This document shows, in pieces, positions 16,717 through 26,097 of a stretch of 64,000 nt of DNA (positions are counted from its first letter, which is position 1; each line of letters opens with the position of its first letter). The DNA is from Fuerstiella sp. GTDB lineage: Bacteria > Planctomycetota > Planctomycetia > Planctomycetales > Planctomycetaceae. The notes under the pieces were generated by a model. That model was not told where the DNA came from, ran no database searches, and was given only the letters and a program-made list of their open reading frames with translations. The stretch lies in contig JAQWLN010000165.1 of NCBI GenBank assembly GCA_029247265.1, forward strand, positions 1 to 64,000. Reading direction: 5' to 3'. The position numbers and the translations under genes were made by a program.

Positions 16717-18014
16717 GCCTCACCCTCCGTGATGTCCGGTGAATACTCTGCGGCGGCAATCAAGGCACGCAGCTGTCCGCGCGGTGTGACTTCGATGGCC
16801 GTGAAAATCCATCCTTCCCAGAGGACACGGTCTCCAACTTCCGGCATGCGTTCCAGTTCGTCGTGAAACAGGCCAGCCAGAGTATTCAGCGTGTCATCCT
16901 CGCCATCAAACGGAATGCGCAGGTGTCGACATAAATATCTTAGTGTGACCAGCCCTTCGGCATGATAACGATTTTTCCCGATTTCGATCAGTGGTTCACG
17001 CCGAAGGACACGACGCGTGCGTGAAGGTGCGGCGCTAAGCACAGTCTCCAGCAGATCCTCGTAGCTGACAGTCCCGACCATTTCTCCGTGTTCATGCACA
17101 ACGATCGCCATGTTGCAGTAGCGATTGCGTAATTCGGACAGTACGTAGGCCAGACTTGAACACCACGGCACATAGACAACCGGTTCCGCAAGCTCCTCGA
17201 ACGTCACGTCGGTACGTCCCGTGATGCGAGCCAGCGCCACGGCCCGCGTGAACATGTCAGAATCGGGATCCTTGATCAGCAGGTAATCAGTATTGGCGAT
17301 TGAGGCCACGCTGAGTGACTGCAAACTGTCGCCGGGTTCCACTGCGACGCTCAGATTGCGAGGTCGCATGACCTCTTCAACAGCCAGTTCATTCATATCC
17401 AGAACGTTGTGCAGAACCTGTTGTTCAATTTCCAGCAACTCTGTCGTAAACGTCGCGGAAGCATCAATGGCTTTTTCAAGATCTTCCGGCTGCAGGTGAG
17501 GTTCATGGCGAACATGCGGCCAGAACGATCGGCGCAGAATTCTGGCCGTTTTCCCTAGGGCCGGAATCACAGGATCCAGCACAGCCACTGCAGCGGCCAG
17601 CGGCCAGCTGGCCGCTGGCGCGATCAGTTGTCGAAAAACGACCGCCGTGCTTTTGGGAATCACCTCACCAAGGACAATCATTCCCATCAGATTCAGAATG
17701 CTCAGCACTCCCGCGACAAAAGCAAATCCACCGGTCGACAGTTTCTGCATGACCACGATGCCTACAGAGAAGTAGGCGAGATTGATCAGCAGGTTCCAGA
17801 ATAAAACGGCAGTCAGCAGTCGATCCGGATCGGCCATCAGCGCGGCCACCATTCGCTGACGCCCGTTTCCGATTGTGAAACTCCGAATCTGCTCGCGAGA
17901 AAGAAAGAAGAATGCGGTCTCGCTGGCAGAAAAGAAAGCGGAACACATCATCAGCGCCAGCATCAGGAAGGTCCCCGGCAGCCAGATATGAAGTGAATCC
18001 GCGAAGTCAGACAT
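16713..18014 (-). CDS. CNNM/CBS/CorC-like membrane protein (hemolysin family)
   Basis: The 433-residue protein has the DUF21 signature FSASETAFFFLSREQI, membrane segments, VLGEVIPKSTAVVF, CBS-type repeats after residue 190 and a C-terminal CorC_HlyC-like part (GEDDTLNTLAGLFHDELERM, then GDRVLWEGWIFTAIEV). This is the full domain order of the family linked to divalent-cation export. The ATG at 18014 is the natural start. It is translationally coupled to a second, shorter CNNM protein, suggesting a two-subunit membrane complex. Confidence 0.9.
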   Translation of the reverse strand: MSDFADSLHIWLPGTFLMLALMMCSAFFSASETAFFFLSREQIRSFTIGNGRQRMVAALMADPDRLLTAVLFWNLLINLAYFSVGIVVMQKLSTGGFAFVAGVLSILNLMGMIVLGEVIPKSTAVVFRQLIAPAASWPLAAAVAVLDPVIPALGKTARILRRSFWPHVRHEPHLQPEDLEKAIDASATFTTELLEIEQQVLHNVLDMNELAVEEVMRPRNLSVAVEPGDSLQSLSVASIANTDYLLIKDPDSDMFTRAVALARITGRTDVTFEELAEPVVYVPWCSSLAYVLSELRNRYCNMAIVVHEHGEMVGTVSYEDLLETVLSAAPSRTRRVLRREPLIEIGKNRYHAEGLVTLRYLCRHLRIPFDGEDDTLNTLAGLFHDELERMPEVGDRVLWEGWIFTAIEVTPRGQLRALIAAAEYSPDITEGEA

Positions 18015-18540
18015 CGATGAGCGGTTTGAGAATGTGGCCGAACAGCCAGAAGCAGAAACAGCGGAAGGTGTTCCGCTGACAACAGGATATCACACGCAGG
18101 CCTGCAGGAAACACTGAACTTCCCGTCGATCTATGATCCACAACGTTACAGCAGACCCACTCGATATAGCGGATGAAAGGCCCAGGCCCGGTGGTTTGCG
18201 GCAAATTCGGCTGGTGTTGGTCACTGTATTGGCGGGCCGCCCATAGAAGCAACGCCCAAACGTTGCAGACGGCACGGGCCAAAAAATCAGAATTGTTTAT
18301 CTAATCGGTACGACATGGCCGATGAATACTCACGTGTCTCAAACTGCGCTGCGTCATTTTCATACAGCAACGCGACAAGTCACACATCGTTGAACCATGG
18401 ATGGGCGGCGGCGACCGAATTTGGTCAGCCCGACCTGTTGTCAAATTTCGGTTATATAAGTCCAGAATTTCTGGCGAGCTGCGGGGACAGTTAATTCAAC
18501 GTCTCTCGGTTTCGAAAGGTAGCTCAGGAGGAGAGCTTTC
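18015..18540. other. Spacer between divergent CNNM operon and BON-domain gene
   Basis: The 526 bases contain no supported gene. A TATATAAG-like box is present near 18450, but no convincing -35 at proper spacing. The last 20 bases hold the stem-loop described separately. Confidence 0.4.
18521..18537 (+). promoter_or_regulatory. Hairpin presenting the BON gene ribosome-binding site
   Basis: AGCTC (18521-18525) and GAGCT (18533-18537) can pair around the loop AGGAGGA, which contains the full AGGAGG ribosome-binding site. The start ATG follows at 18541. The outer bases GAA and TTC could extend the stem with a bulge. Whether the hairpin controls translation is unknown. Confidence 0.4.
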
Positions 18541-19923
18541 ATGCGAAAGTACGGAAAATGGTTACTCGTGCTGGGCATTCTGGCAGCAAATCCTGCCTGG
18601 GTTAGTGCTCAGGGGGGGACAAATGGAGCCTCGCCCCGAACCGCATTGCAACAGCAGAATCAGCGAGTCGCTGAACACATTTCTGCAGCACTGCGACAGG
18701 CCCGCTTGAACGGCTACGATATCAACATCGTTGTCCGCGGCGACAGCGTCACGCTGGATGGTAAAGTGCGTGATGTGACACATAAAGCTCTGGCCACCAG
18801 AGTATGTGAGCAGGTACGAGGTATCAGCAGTGTTCGGAACAATCTGCGGTATGTGCCAAGCGGAGGAATTCAGCAGACAGCAGGCACGGTCCGCGACAAC
18901 GGTGTGCGTCGGGCGACTTACGAAACGGTTGATGGCGGCAACGCAATTCAACAGGTTCGTTTCCCAAAGCTAGGCAAACGCCGACCGTCGTCGAAGTCGA
19001 CCAAGTCTTCCGCCAGGCCACAGACGCGGCAAACACCACGACCGCCTCAGATTCAGTTTGAATCGAAAAAACAGCAACCGACACTGACTGTTCAGCAGCC
19101 AGGCCCGGTCGCTGCGACTCAGCCTGAACCGGCACCACCGTCGATTCCGGTGAAAGTCGACACTCCGGCTGTTCGGAAGTCGGTACCACCACCGTCGACA
19201 CCAGTGTCAACGGTCACTGCGACATACCCCCAGCAGCAGACACCAGTCGCGGCTCCTGTGACTTCGGCCACAGCGGCTGATCAGCAGAAATTGCCGGAGT
19301 CAGCAACAGCACTCAGGCCGTTGCAGATCCGTGAAGCTCAGTCGTCCAATCAGGACACGGCTCAACAAGTCGCCAATGCTCTGGAACGTGTCGGTCTGAC
19401 TGGATACGAAATTGAAATTCGGTTTGAGGACGGCGTTGCCACACTGGCTGGCGAAGTTGCGACGACAGAACAACTACAGGTTGCTCGGAACGCCGCATCA
19501 ACAGTCCAGGGAGTCAGCGAAGTTCAGAACCGACTGCAGGTCACAGGACCGATCGCTCAGACCAACTTCGCTCCACAAAGAGGACCGATGCCTCCAGTGT
19601 CGCAGGCCTCAATGGCCATGATGGGAGGAATGCAGCAGGCGATTCCGACCTCAATGGGTGCGGCGGGGGCATACTCGAATCCTCAACTGCCTAAACATGC
19701 GTGGCCGTCCTATGCTCAGTATCCGAACTCAGCAGCGGTCAGCTATCCGAAGCAGTACAGTGCGAGTGCCTGGCCGTACATCGGACCATTCTATCCGTAT
19801 CCTCAGGTTCCAATGGGCTGGCGAGAAGTATCCCTTGAATGGGACGACGGTCACTGGCAGCTCGACTTCGAAAAGAAAAAGGATGCCTGGTACTGGCTGT
19901 TCAAGCCAAAGAACTGGAAATAG
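18541..19923 (+). CDS. Exported protein with two BON domains
   Basis: The 460-residue protein has a signal peptide (MRKYGKWLLVLGILAANPAW, then VSAQ). It has two BON domains: one around residues 35-100 (VAEHISAALRQARLNGYDIN, then GDSVTLDGKVRDVTHKALA) and one around 275-340 (ALERVGLTGYEIEIRFEDGV, then ATLAGEVATTEQL). BON domains bind phospholipid or membranes. Between them lies a Pro/Gln/Ser-rich linker, and the C-terminus is Tyr/Pro/Trp-rich. It is probably an envelope protein. A hairpin terminator follows the stop. Confidence 0.86.
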   Translation: MRKYGKWLLVLGILAANPAWVSAQGGTNGASPRTALQQQNQRVAEHISAALRQARLNGYDINIVVRGDSVTLDGKVRDVTHKALATRVCEQVRGISSVRNNLRYVPSGGIQQTAGTVRDNGVRRATYETVDGGNAIQQVRFPKLGKRRPSSKSTKSSARPQTRQTPRPPQIQFESKKQQPTLTVQQPGPVAATQPEPAPPSIPVKVDTPAVRKSVPPPSTPVSTVTATYPQQQTPVAAPVTSATAADQQKLPESATALRPLQIREAQSSNQDTAQQVANALERVGLTGYEIEIRFEDGVATLAGEVATTEQLQVARNAASTVQGVSEVQNRLQVTGPIAQTNFAPQRGPMPPVSQASMAMMGGMQQAIPTSMGAAGAYSNPQLPKHAWPSYAQYPNSAAVSYPKQYSASAWPYIGPFYPYPQVPMGWREVSLEWDDGHWQLDFEKKKDAWYWLFKPKNWK

Positions 19924-19956
19924 CCTCGAACGCGACTGATGTCGAGGAAGAGCCAG

Positions 19957-19994
19957 AGGCGTTTCTTTCGGTCCGACCGGGAGAAACGCCTTTT
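19957..19994 (+). terminator. Rho-independent terminator after BON-domain gene
   Basis: AGGCGTTTCT (19957-19966) pairs with AGAAACGCCT (19982-19991), a perfect 10-base stem with a 15-base loop, and ends in TTTT. A smaller hairpin, CCTCGA with TCGAGG (19924-19947), precedes it. The layout suits ending of the BON gene transcript. Confidence 0.8.
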
Positions 19995-20288
19995 CGTGGC
20001 GCTGACAGGTAGTGGCAGAATGTGCCGCAGGCGAAAATACAGATAGCTGACGCTGCCTGATTGTGTCGTAGATCGACAGGCTGTGGTCTCACCTGACTGT
20101 AACGATCGATTCCTTCGTCAAAATCGAAACATTTTCACAAGTTACCTAACCGGAATGATCGATACATAGAAGGACAGGCTCTGGATTGTCAGGGCTCCCT
20201 TTTGCTTTAGTCCACTCGATCACATATCACGGACCAGGGCATTATCATCAACGGGCAGCTGCCCACTGTTTTGGCAGGAATGGAAGCA

Positions 20289-20873
20289 ATGCAGACGTTT
20301 GGCCGGCACATTCGACGCTGGGGCGTGCTCACGGCAATCTGCCTGGCGACGTTCGTCAACGGCGGATGTACAATGACCGGTGGCTTCATTGGAGTGATCT
20401 GGGAATACATGGTATTCTGGGAAACACTACCTGTCATGCCCATCAGCGCCTACCAGACCCAACGAGTCGAAGACCAGTTGTGGGAAGACGAACGGTACAA
20501 CCGTGTCCCGGTTCTGGATCCGATCGAAGGCGAGAATGCCCCCATCTTTTGCGTGGACCACCCCAGTGATGATCAGGTGATTCGCGCACTTCCGGACGAC
20601 GTATCCGGTGGCTTCGCATTCCTTCAGGAAACTCAGCGCAACAACGTTCGGATTGTCGTGGAACAGATCGTCGACCGCCTGGACGAGTGCAAAGTTTATC
20701 CGCTTGTCGGACCAGCTCGACTGCACCACTGTCACTACAAGTGTACCGTGTATTTCGACAAAACGATTCGGTCGTACTGGCCGATCCCCTTCACACATGT
20801 GGATCAGACGGAAGAAGTCGTCTACATCGACAAGGATCACCTGATCCGCTGTGCAGGACCTGCCTCAAACTGA
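20289..20873 (+). CDS. Putative lipoprotein or membrane-anchored hypothetical protein
   Basis: The protein, about 194 residues, begins MQTFGRHIRRWGVLTAICLA then TFVNGGC, a signal-like N-terminus ending in a Cys. The -3 residue Asn is a poor lipobox match, so lipidation is uncertain. The body contains no family motif I recognise; it has a Trp/Tyr-rich early segment and an acidic middle. The ATG at 20289 is preceded by AGGA ten bases back; the TTG at 20271 and ATG at 20280 are alternatives. It follows the BON gene by about 360 bases, with a terminator between. Confidence 0.6.
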   Translation: MQTFGRHIRRWGVLTAICLATFVNGGCTMTGGFIGVIWEYMVFWETLPVMPISAYQTQRVEDQLWEDERYNRVPVLDPIEGENAPIFCVDHPSDDQVIRALPDDVSGGFAFLQETQRNNVRIVVEQIVDRLDECKVYPLVGPARLHHCHYKCTVYFDKTIRSYWPIPFTHVDQTEEVVYIDKDHLIRCAGPASN

Positions 20874-21030
20874 AGCAACGCTGAATTGTCATCGCAGTTC
20901 CACCGGGTCTGTGAGCACAGCTGATTTCCAGACCGCAATGAGGCGTTCGAAGACGGACATCAGAATGATCCGCCAGCAGCCTTTGCTGCCAGTGTTCGTC
21001 GATATGCACCACAGCCATTCGCTGAACGTA

Positions 21031-22059
21031 CTATTTCCGGCCGAGCATCCGATCCAGCGAATCACTGGTCTGGTAAATTAACGCCTCGGGAAAGTGCAGA
21101 TATGGGTGAAAGTACTCGAACGTCAGATACTGGTCGTAGCCTGATTCGTCAAACGCTTCCAGCACTGCCGGCCAATTAGTCGTACCGTCAAGCAGCGGGC
21201 GAAAAGCTTCCAGCGAGTGATCGGTTCCCTTTTTGGTGAACTCCTTCAGGTGAACGTTTCTGATGCGGTCGCCGAGCATTGGAATCCAGTGTTCCGGGAA
21301 CTGGTATTCCATGATATTACCAGTGTCAAAGTGAACCTTTACGAATTCGCTGTTGAAGCTGTCCACAAAGTCAATCATCTCAAACGGTGACAGCAGGTAA
21401 CCGTTAAAGAAGATGTTTTCGATGTTCAGGTGAACATTCAGTTTTTCCGCCTGCGGCAGCAGCGTCGCAATGGCAGCTCGCGCACGTCTGTCGCAGACAT
21501 CGTTTGGTGTGGGGTCGTGATCTTCACGCCATGGCATGTGCACAGCACCGGGTACGACCAGCAGATTCTCTGTACCCAGATCATGCGCTGCCCTGGTCAT
21601 CAGCCCAGCCAGTTCCATGCCTCTCGCACGTTCTGCGGGATCGTTGCTGGTCAACGGATACGGCCAGAACAGGAACGAACACAATCCGCTGATCGCGATG
21701 CCAATATCTTCCGCCATCCGGCGAATAGCCTCAAACTCCCTAGTACCGGATTTGGGAGAAAGGTCGCTTTCCAGATCGTAGTTCAATTCAATGCCGTCAA
21801 ATCCCGCGTCTTTGGCCAGTTGCAGGCATTGCTGCAGTGACATGCGATCCGGGTAAGGAAAGGCCCATAGATTGATCGACTTCTTCATGTTGTATTTTTT
21901 CTGCGGCCGCGACTCCGTTGCCTGTGTCGTCGGGCTGGCAGACAGCGCGGCCGACGAAGTTCCTGCTGTAGCCATCGTTCCGGAACCGAACGCGGCGTAT
22001 GCCAGCATTTGCCGTCGGCCAAATGAGCAACTGCGATCAGAGGTGTTGTCCGGCTGCAT
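21031..22059 (-). CDS. Tat-exported sugar phosphate isomerase/epimerase-like protein
   Basis: The mature protein matches the xylose-isomerase-like TIM-barrel family: AKDAGFDGIELNYD, LVVPGAVHMPW, LNIENIFFNGYLL, VHFDTGNIMEY and HLKEFTKKGTDHSL, which contain the usual Glu, His and Asp metal ligands. The N-terminus SFGRRQMLAYAAFGSG is a twin-Arg signal, so it is probably exported. The ATG at 22059 has GGAG just upstream; the longer frame to 22098 adds nothing recognisable. The substrate is unknown. A second member lies at 36767-37732. Confidence 0.85.
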   Translation of the reverse strand: MQPDNTSDRSCSFGRRQMLAYAAFGSGTMATAGTSSAALSASPTTQATESRPQKKYNMKKSINLWAFPYPDRMSLQQCLQLAKDAGFDGIELNYDLESDLSPKSGTREFEAIRRMAEDIGIAISGLCSFLFWPYPLTSNDPAERARGMELAGLMTRAAHDLGTENLLVVPGAVHMPWREDHDPTPNDVCDRRARAAIATLLPQAEKLNVHLNIENIFFNGYLLSPFEMIDFVDSFNSEFVKVHFDTGNIMEYQFPEHWIPMLGDRIRNVHLKEFTKKGTDHSLEAFRPLLDGTTNWPAVLEAFDESGYDQYLTFEYFHPYLHFPEALIYQTSDSLDRMLGRK

Positions 22060-22332
22060 TCTGGAGCTCCGTTCTAAATGTGTTCGCATATGATTCAATT
22101 CACCACCGACTTCATGTTATACCGCTCTGACCAGGCATTGTCACATTCGCGGCCGGATACACTGGATCAGTGAATGATGCTGACAGGCGTCTCAATGGCT
22201 GCCAGCCGAACGACTGCCGATGAAACGCCCCGTTCGAAGCCAACAGCTGTATGTAGAAGTTACCGGATCTTTTACACTCACGACGATTTGCTGCATCTCC
22301 CGGAAAGAGACCACCACACTCGATACGGTCCA

Positions 22333-23331
22333 ATGCTTCGAACAATTACCTCAGTTTTCCTCATCACCGTGCTGAGCAATGGAGCCATCGCCGTGACTGA
22401 CGATGATCACGTTTCAAAATCGTCCGGCGCCGAATCCAGTGACGGCCCGAATGGCATCAAAACGCTCGGCGGCCTGCAGTTCTGGGGAGATCTGAAATTC
22501 TTTCACGGATGGCGCATTCAACAGAACGTATTGACCCGTCATCACCGACTGCTCGATCCACACAACAATCGCCACTGCAGCGGTTCAGCGGACGATTGTG
22601 AGGCCCGGCTGAGGGAAATCACGGCCAAACAGCAGCTGCCTGCAATGTCAGGCAAAGCAGTCCTGTTGATCCACGGAATCGGGCGGTCTTCCAAATCATT
22701 CGCTGCCATGGGTAGGACGCTGCAAGAGGACGGCTACACGGTTATCAGTTTCGACTACCCCAGTACTCGAGTCCCCATTCAGCAGTCTGCAGAATACCTT
22801 CACCGGGTGATTGAAACACTGGATGGTGTTGAGTCAATTGACATCGTCGTCCATTCAATGGGCGGACTCGTCCTTCGGTCGTACCTGCAAAAACACACTG
22901 ACACTCGTCTACATCGCGCCGTCATGCTGGGCGTTCCAAACAACGGATCTCAGCTGGCAGATTTCCTGAAGAACAATCCTCTATTCAGAATGATCCTGGG
23001 GCGCGCAGGACAGCAGTTGGTGACAGAATCAGATGGACTGATCGGCAGCCTGCCGGTGCCTGGATTTGAGTTCGGCGTCCTTGCCGGTGGCCGGGGAGAA
23101 ACCAAAGGCTACAACCCGCTGCTGCCGGGTGACAACGACAGCACGGTCACCGTGGCCAGCACTCGACTTCCCGGAGCTCGCGACTTCATCTGTTTACCCG
23201 TGATCCACACATTCCTGATGACGGATCCACAGGCCATCACAGCCACCCGTTGTTTTCTGGAACACGGCTGCTTCAGCCGGGATCGTCCGCCATCGCCAAT
23301 CCGAAACGACGAAATCTCGGTGATTGAGTAA
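22333..23331 (+). CDS. Exported alpha/beta-hydrolase lipase-like protein
   Basis: The 332-residue protein has a signal peptide (MLRTITSVFLITVLSNGAIA) and an alpha/beta-hydrolase core. The oxyanion segment is VLLIHGIGRSSKSF, and the nucleophile elbow HSMGGLVLRS has Ser in GxSxG. The latter half contains plausible acid and His residues (NDSTVTVAS and PVIHTFLM). It resembles PGAP1/LipA-like lipases and esterases. The ATG at 22333 is chosen because it puts the signal peptide at the start. It is convergent with the ABC transporter genes; the substrate is unknown. Confidence 0.82.
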   Translation: MLRTITSVFLITVLSNGAIAVTDDDHVSKSSGAESSDGPNGIKTLGGLQFWGDLKFFHGWRIQQNVLTRHHRLLDPHNNRHCSGSADDCEARLREITAKQQLPAMSGKAVLLIHGIGRSSKSFAAMGRTLQEDGYTVISFDYPSTRVPIQQSAEYLHRVIETLDGVESIDIVVHSMGGLVLRSYLQKHTDTRLHRAVMLGVPNNGSQLADFLKNNPLFRMILGRAGQQLVTESDGLIGSLPVPGFEFGVLAGGRGETKGYNPLLPGDNDSTVTVASTRLPGARDFICLPVIHTFLMTDPQAITATRCFLEHGCFSRDRPPSPIRNDEISVIE

Positions 23332-23373
23332 ACCCGTCGCGTCGCCCTGATCAATCCATTGGACAGAGAAACG

Positions 23374-24135
23374 TTAAGCGGCTTCTTCGTGTGCAACGGT
23401 GGCGATCCGGCCTTCGGCCAGCCGGACAATACGGTGAGCCTTCTGAGCAACAGCTTCGTCGTGCGTAACCATAACGATCGTCAGTTGATTTTCTTCGTTC
23501 AATTGGGTCAGCGTTTCCATGATCTCGCCGCCGGTGGCAGAATCGAGATTGCCCGTTGGTTCGTCAGCAAGCAAAATCTCCGGTCGAGCAATCAAGGCGC
23601 GAGCAATGGCGCCTCGCTGCATTTCCCCACCTGATAATTCAGACGGACGATGTTTGATGCGGTGCTCGAGCCCAACCTGCTGCAGAATGTCCATCGCCTG
23701 CTGCCGGATTTCCTTTCGCTTTTTCCAATAGCTGAGAAATGAATGCCGAATCATCAGCGGCGTCATTACGTTTTCCAGCAGCGTCAATTCAGGCAGCAGG
23801 TGATAAAACTGAAAGATGAAGCCAAACACATGGTTCCGCAACTGATCCCGCGATGACTGCTGCAGGTTGTCGATGCGTTTCCCCTCCAGCAGAACCTCAC
23901 CGACATCAGGAGAGTCCAGCAGCCCCATCACGTGAAGCAACGTGCTCTTACCCGATCCGCTTTGCCCTACGACAGAGATAAATTCGCCACGTTGAGCCGT
24001 CAAACCGGCCCCGTGCAGCACGGGAACCTTGTGCTGTCCCTTGACGTAGGACTTTTCGATCGCGAGTGCGGAAATCAGCGGCGTGGTCATTTTCAATGTC
24101 TCAACTGGCGACTGATGTTGGCTGGTGTTGCTCAT
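23374..24135 (-). CDS. lolD: LolD-type ABC transporter ATP-binding protein
   Basis: The protein (253 residues from 24135) has Walker A GQSGSGKSTLLHVMG, signature motif LSGGEMQRGAIARAL and Walker B ILLADEPTGNLD, then the D-loop and VTHDEAVA. This is the ATPase of the MacB/LolD/FtsE family. With the adjacent permease gene it forms a likely LolCDE-type exporter that would move lipoproteins or other substrates out of the inner membrane. The start is uncertain: ATG at 24135 or at 24090. Confidence 0.94.
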   Translation of the reverse strand: MSNTSQHQSPVETLKMTTPLISALAIEKSYVKGQHKVPVLHGAGLTAQRGEFISVVGQSGSGKSTLLHVMGLLDSPDVGEVLLEGKRIDNLQQSSRDQLRNHVFGFIFQFYHLLPELTLLENVMTPLMIRHSFLSYWKKRKEIRQQAMDILQQVGLEHRIKHRPSELSGGEMQRGAIARALIARPEILLADEPTGNLDSATGGEIMETLTQLNEENQLTIVMVTHDEAVAQKAHRIVRLAEGRIATVAHEEAA

Positions 24136-24218
24136 GAGCCTGGTACTCGGCAGAAAATCGCATGGGTACGGTCCGTAGAATGCGGCGGCCTCAGCGGAAA
24201 CCGCTGAACCACGAAATT

Positions 24219-25841
24219 TCATTCGTATCGCAATGCACGAACAGGGTGCAGCCGCGACGCACGCCGCGCCGGCAGGACGCTCGCCAGCACGGCGATGGCA
24301 ATGGCCCCCAGAGCCACCCACATCACCATCAGGGGATTGACCTGCGTCGGGATCTCAAAGAAATAGTAGATCTTCTCATCAAAGACCTTGCGACCCGTGA
24401 TCCAGCTCAGACCGTCCTCGATCTCATTAATGTAGTGCACGAACAACAGGCCAATGGCCACACCGGCAGCACTGCCAACGACGCCAAGTCCCAGTCCGTA
24501 CGAAAGAAAGATGCTCATCACACCTTTCGAACTTGCGCCCAATGATTTGAGAATGCCGATATCGCGCGTCTTCTCGACAACGATCATGAAGAAGATCGCC
24601 AGAATTCCGAACCCGGCCACGGCAATGATCATAAACAGCAGCACATTCAGAATAGCCGTTTCCACTTCAACGGCGGACAGCAGCAGCCCCTGTTTCGCTT
24701 CCCACGTGCTGACAGTAACCGTTCCAGGTGGAAATGCAGCTCGCAGCCGTTTGACCACTTCATCGGAATCGTCGTAGTTGTGCAGTTTGATCTGAATCGA
24801 CGTGATGGCATCCTCGCCATTCAGAATCATACCGCGATTGCGCTGCAACTCTTCCAGATTCATCAACACCAGCTGACCGTCATATTCGCTCATGCCGCTT
24901 CGAAACATGTCGACGACGGTTGCTGAGAAACTGATGGGTTCGGGCGGTGTGTCAGACTGGATTGTTGTGATCAGGATATCATCGCCGGGATTCACCATGT
25001 TGACTTTATGCAGCTTGCCCGTCTCAGGATCGCGCGCCTGAAAACTGGTAATCTGCTCGCCCAGGAACACTCGAGCACTAAGAGGTGCCGTCGGATCAGC
25101 GGCTGCCTCCGCCTGTGACGAACTTTGAAATGGCATATCAAAATCAGGTGGTGCCACCGGGGCCTCGTCCGTCGCAACCGCGTTTTCAGGGGTGTCACTG
25201 AATACGGGCGGCGCAACATCATCGTCCGAAGCTGGCCCTGACGCCGGCTGGCCCTCAAACTGGGGCGCCGGCACAGGGATACCAGTCAATGGCGTTTCTT
25301 CCTGAAGAAACAGCATCTGCTGCTGCTTCATCATTCTACGATAAGTCTTCGCGTGATCTGTCAGCTCCCATCCTGGATCCGTATCGGCCGGTCGCAACGG
25401 TCGACGAAGCACCTCGCCTTCGTCGATGATCGAGTTGTAACTGTCCAGATACGTCTTGAGGGGACCGACCTGGGCCTTGCCCCCTGGGTCAATGCCGACC
25501 AATTGAATCGACTGCGTAAACCGCTCACCACTGACAGGGTCGGAATACGTGATCATGGCCGGAACCTCCACAGTGGGGGTCATCGCCGCAATGAACTCAC
25601 CCGCAGCGCCCTGCACCGTGGCCATCTGTCGTTGGGAATCAAGAATCCCGCTCATACTGCGTGATTCCACCACAACATCTGCGAGAAAACCGTGAATTCG
25701 GTCTCGCATTTCGTTGGTGAATCCAGCCATCACGCTGTTGACCACAATCATGGTGGCCACGCCCAGCATCACACTGACGATGCTGGCCAAAGCGATGTAA
25801 CGCGTTCGCAAATAGCGCAAACACAGCAATATCTTATACAT
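24219..25841 (-). CDS. LolC/LolE-type ABC transporter permease
   Basis: The 540-residue protein has an N-terminal transmembrane segment (IALASIVSVMLGVATMIVVN), a large periplasmic MacB-like domain and a C-terminal FtsX domain with three further membrane segments (for example NVLLFMIIAVAGFGILAIFF, then VMWVALGAIAIAVLASVLPA). It is the membrane partner of the ATPase gene about 80 bases downstream. GGGAG precedes the ATG at 25841. An acidic, Pro-rich insertion (about residues 180-240, PPVFSDTPENAVATDEAPVA) in the periplasmic domain is unusual. Homologous LolC/E proteins carry lipoproteins. Confidence 0.88.
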   Translation of the reverse strand: MYKILLCLRYLRTRYIALASIVSVMLGVATMIVVNSVMAGFTNEMRDRIHGFLADVVVESRSMSGILDSQRQMATVQGAAGEFIAAMTPTVEVPAMITYSDPVSGERFTQSIQLVGIDPGGKAQVGPLKTYLDSYNSIIDEGEVLRRPLRPADTDPGWELTDHAKTYRRMMKQQQMLFLQEETPLTGIPVPAPQFEGQPASGPASDDDVAPPVFSDTPENAVATDEAPVAPPDFDMPFQSSSQAEAAADPTAPLSARVFLGEQITSFQARDPETGKLHKVNMVNPGDDILITTIQSDTPPEPISFSATVVDMFRSGMSEYDGQLVLMNLEELQRNRGMILNGEDAITSIQIKLHNYDDSDEVVKRLRAAFPPGTVTVSTWEAKQGLLLSAVEVETAILNVLLFMIIAVAGFGILAIFFMIVVEKTRDIGILKSLGASSKGVMSIFLSYGLGLGVVGSAAGVAIGLLFVHYINEIEDGLSWITGRKVFDEKIYYFFEIPTQVNPLMVMWVALGAIAIAVLASVLPARRASRLHPVRALRYE

Positions 25842-26097
25842 ACGTCGGCACTCCCTTGCCGTAAACAGCGATCCTGGTTGGTCCAGCGAACTCCCGCAAG
25901 CTCTTTTGAACGCGCGAAGTGTGGCAGATCCTGCCAATGCGAGCAATGGGAAGTCAGGATTGCCGGAAATGAAGGTTCAACGGCCAAACGGTGCCGTCGC
26001 AGCTGCGTTACCATTGCGTTTTCCCAATCCGATCACGAAGGACTCATACGACGACGGGCATCATTCAGCTCGACATGTGTGAACAGGAAGCGTCACC

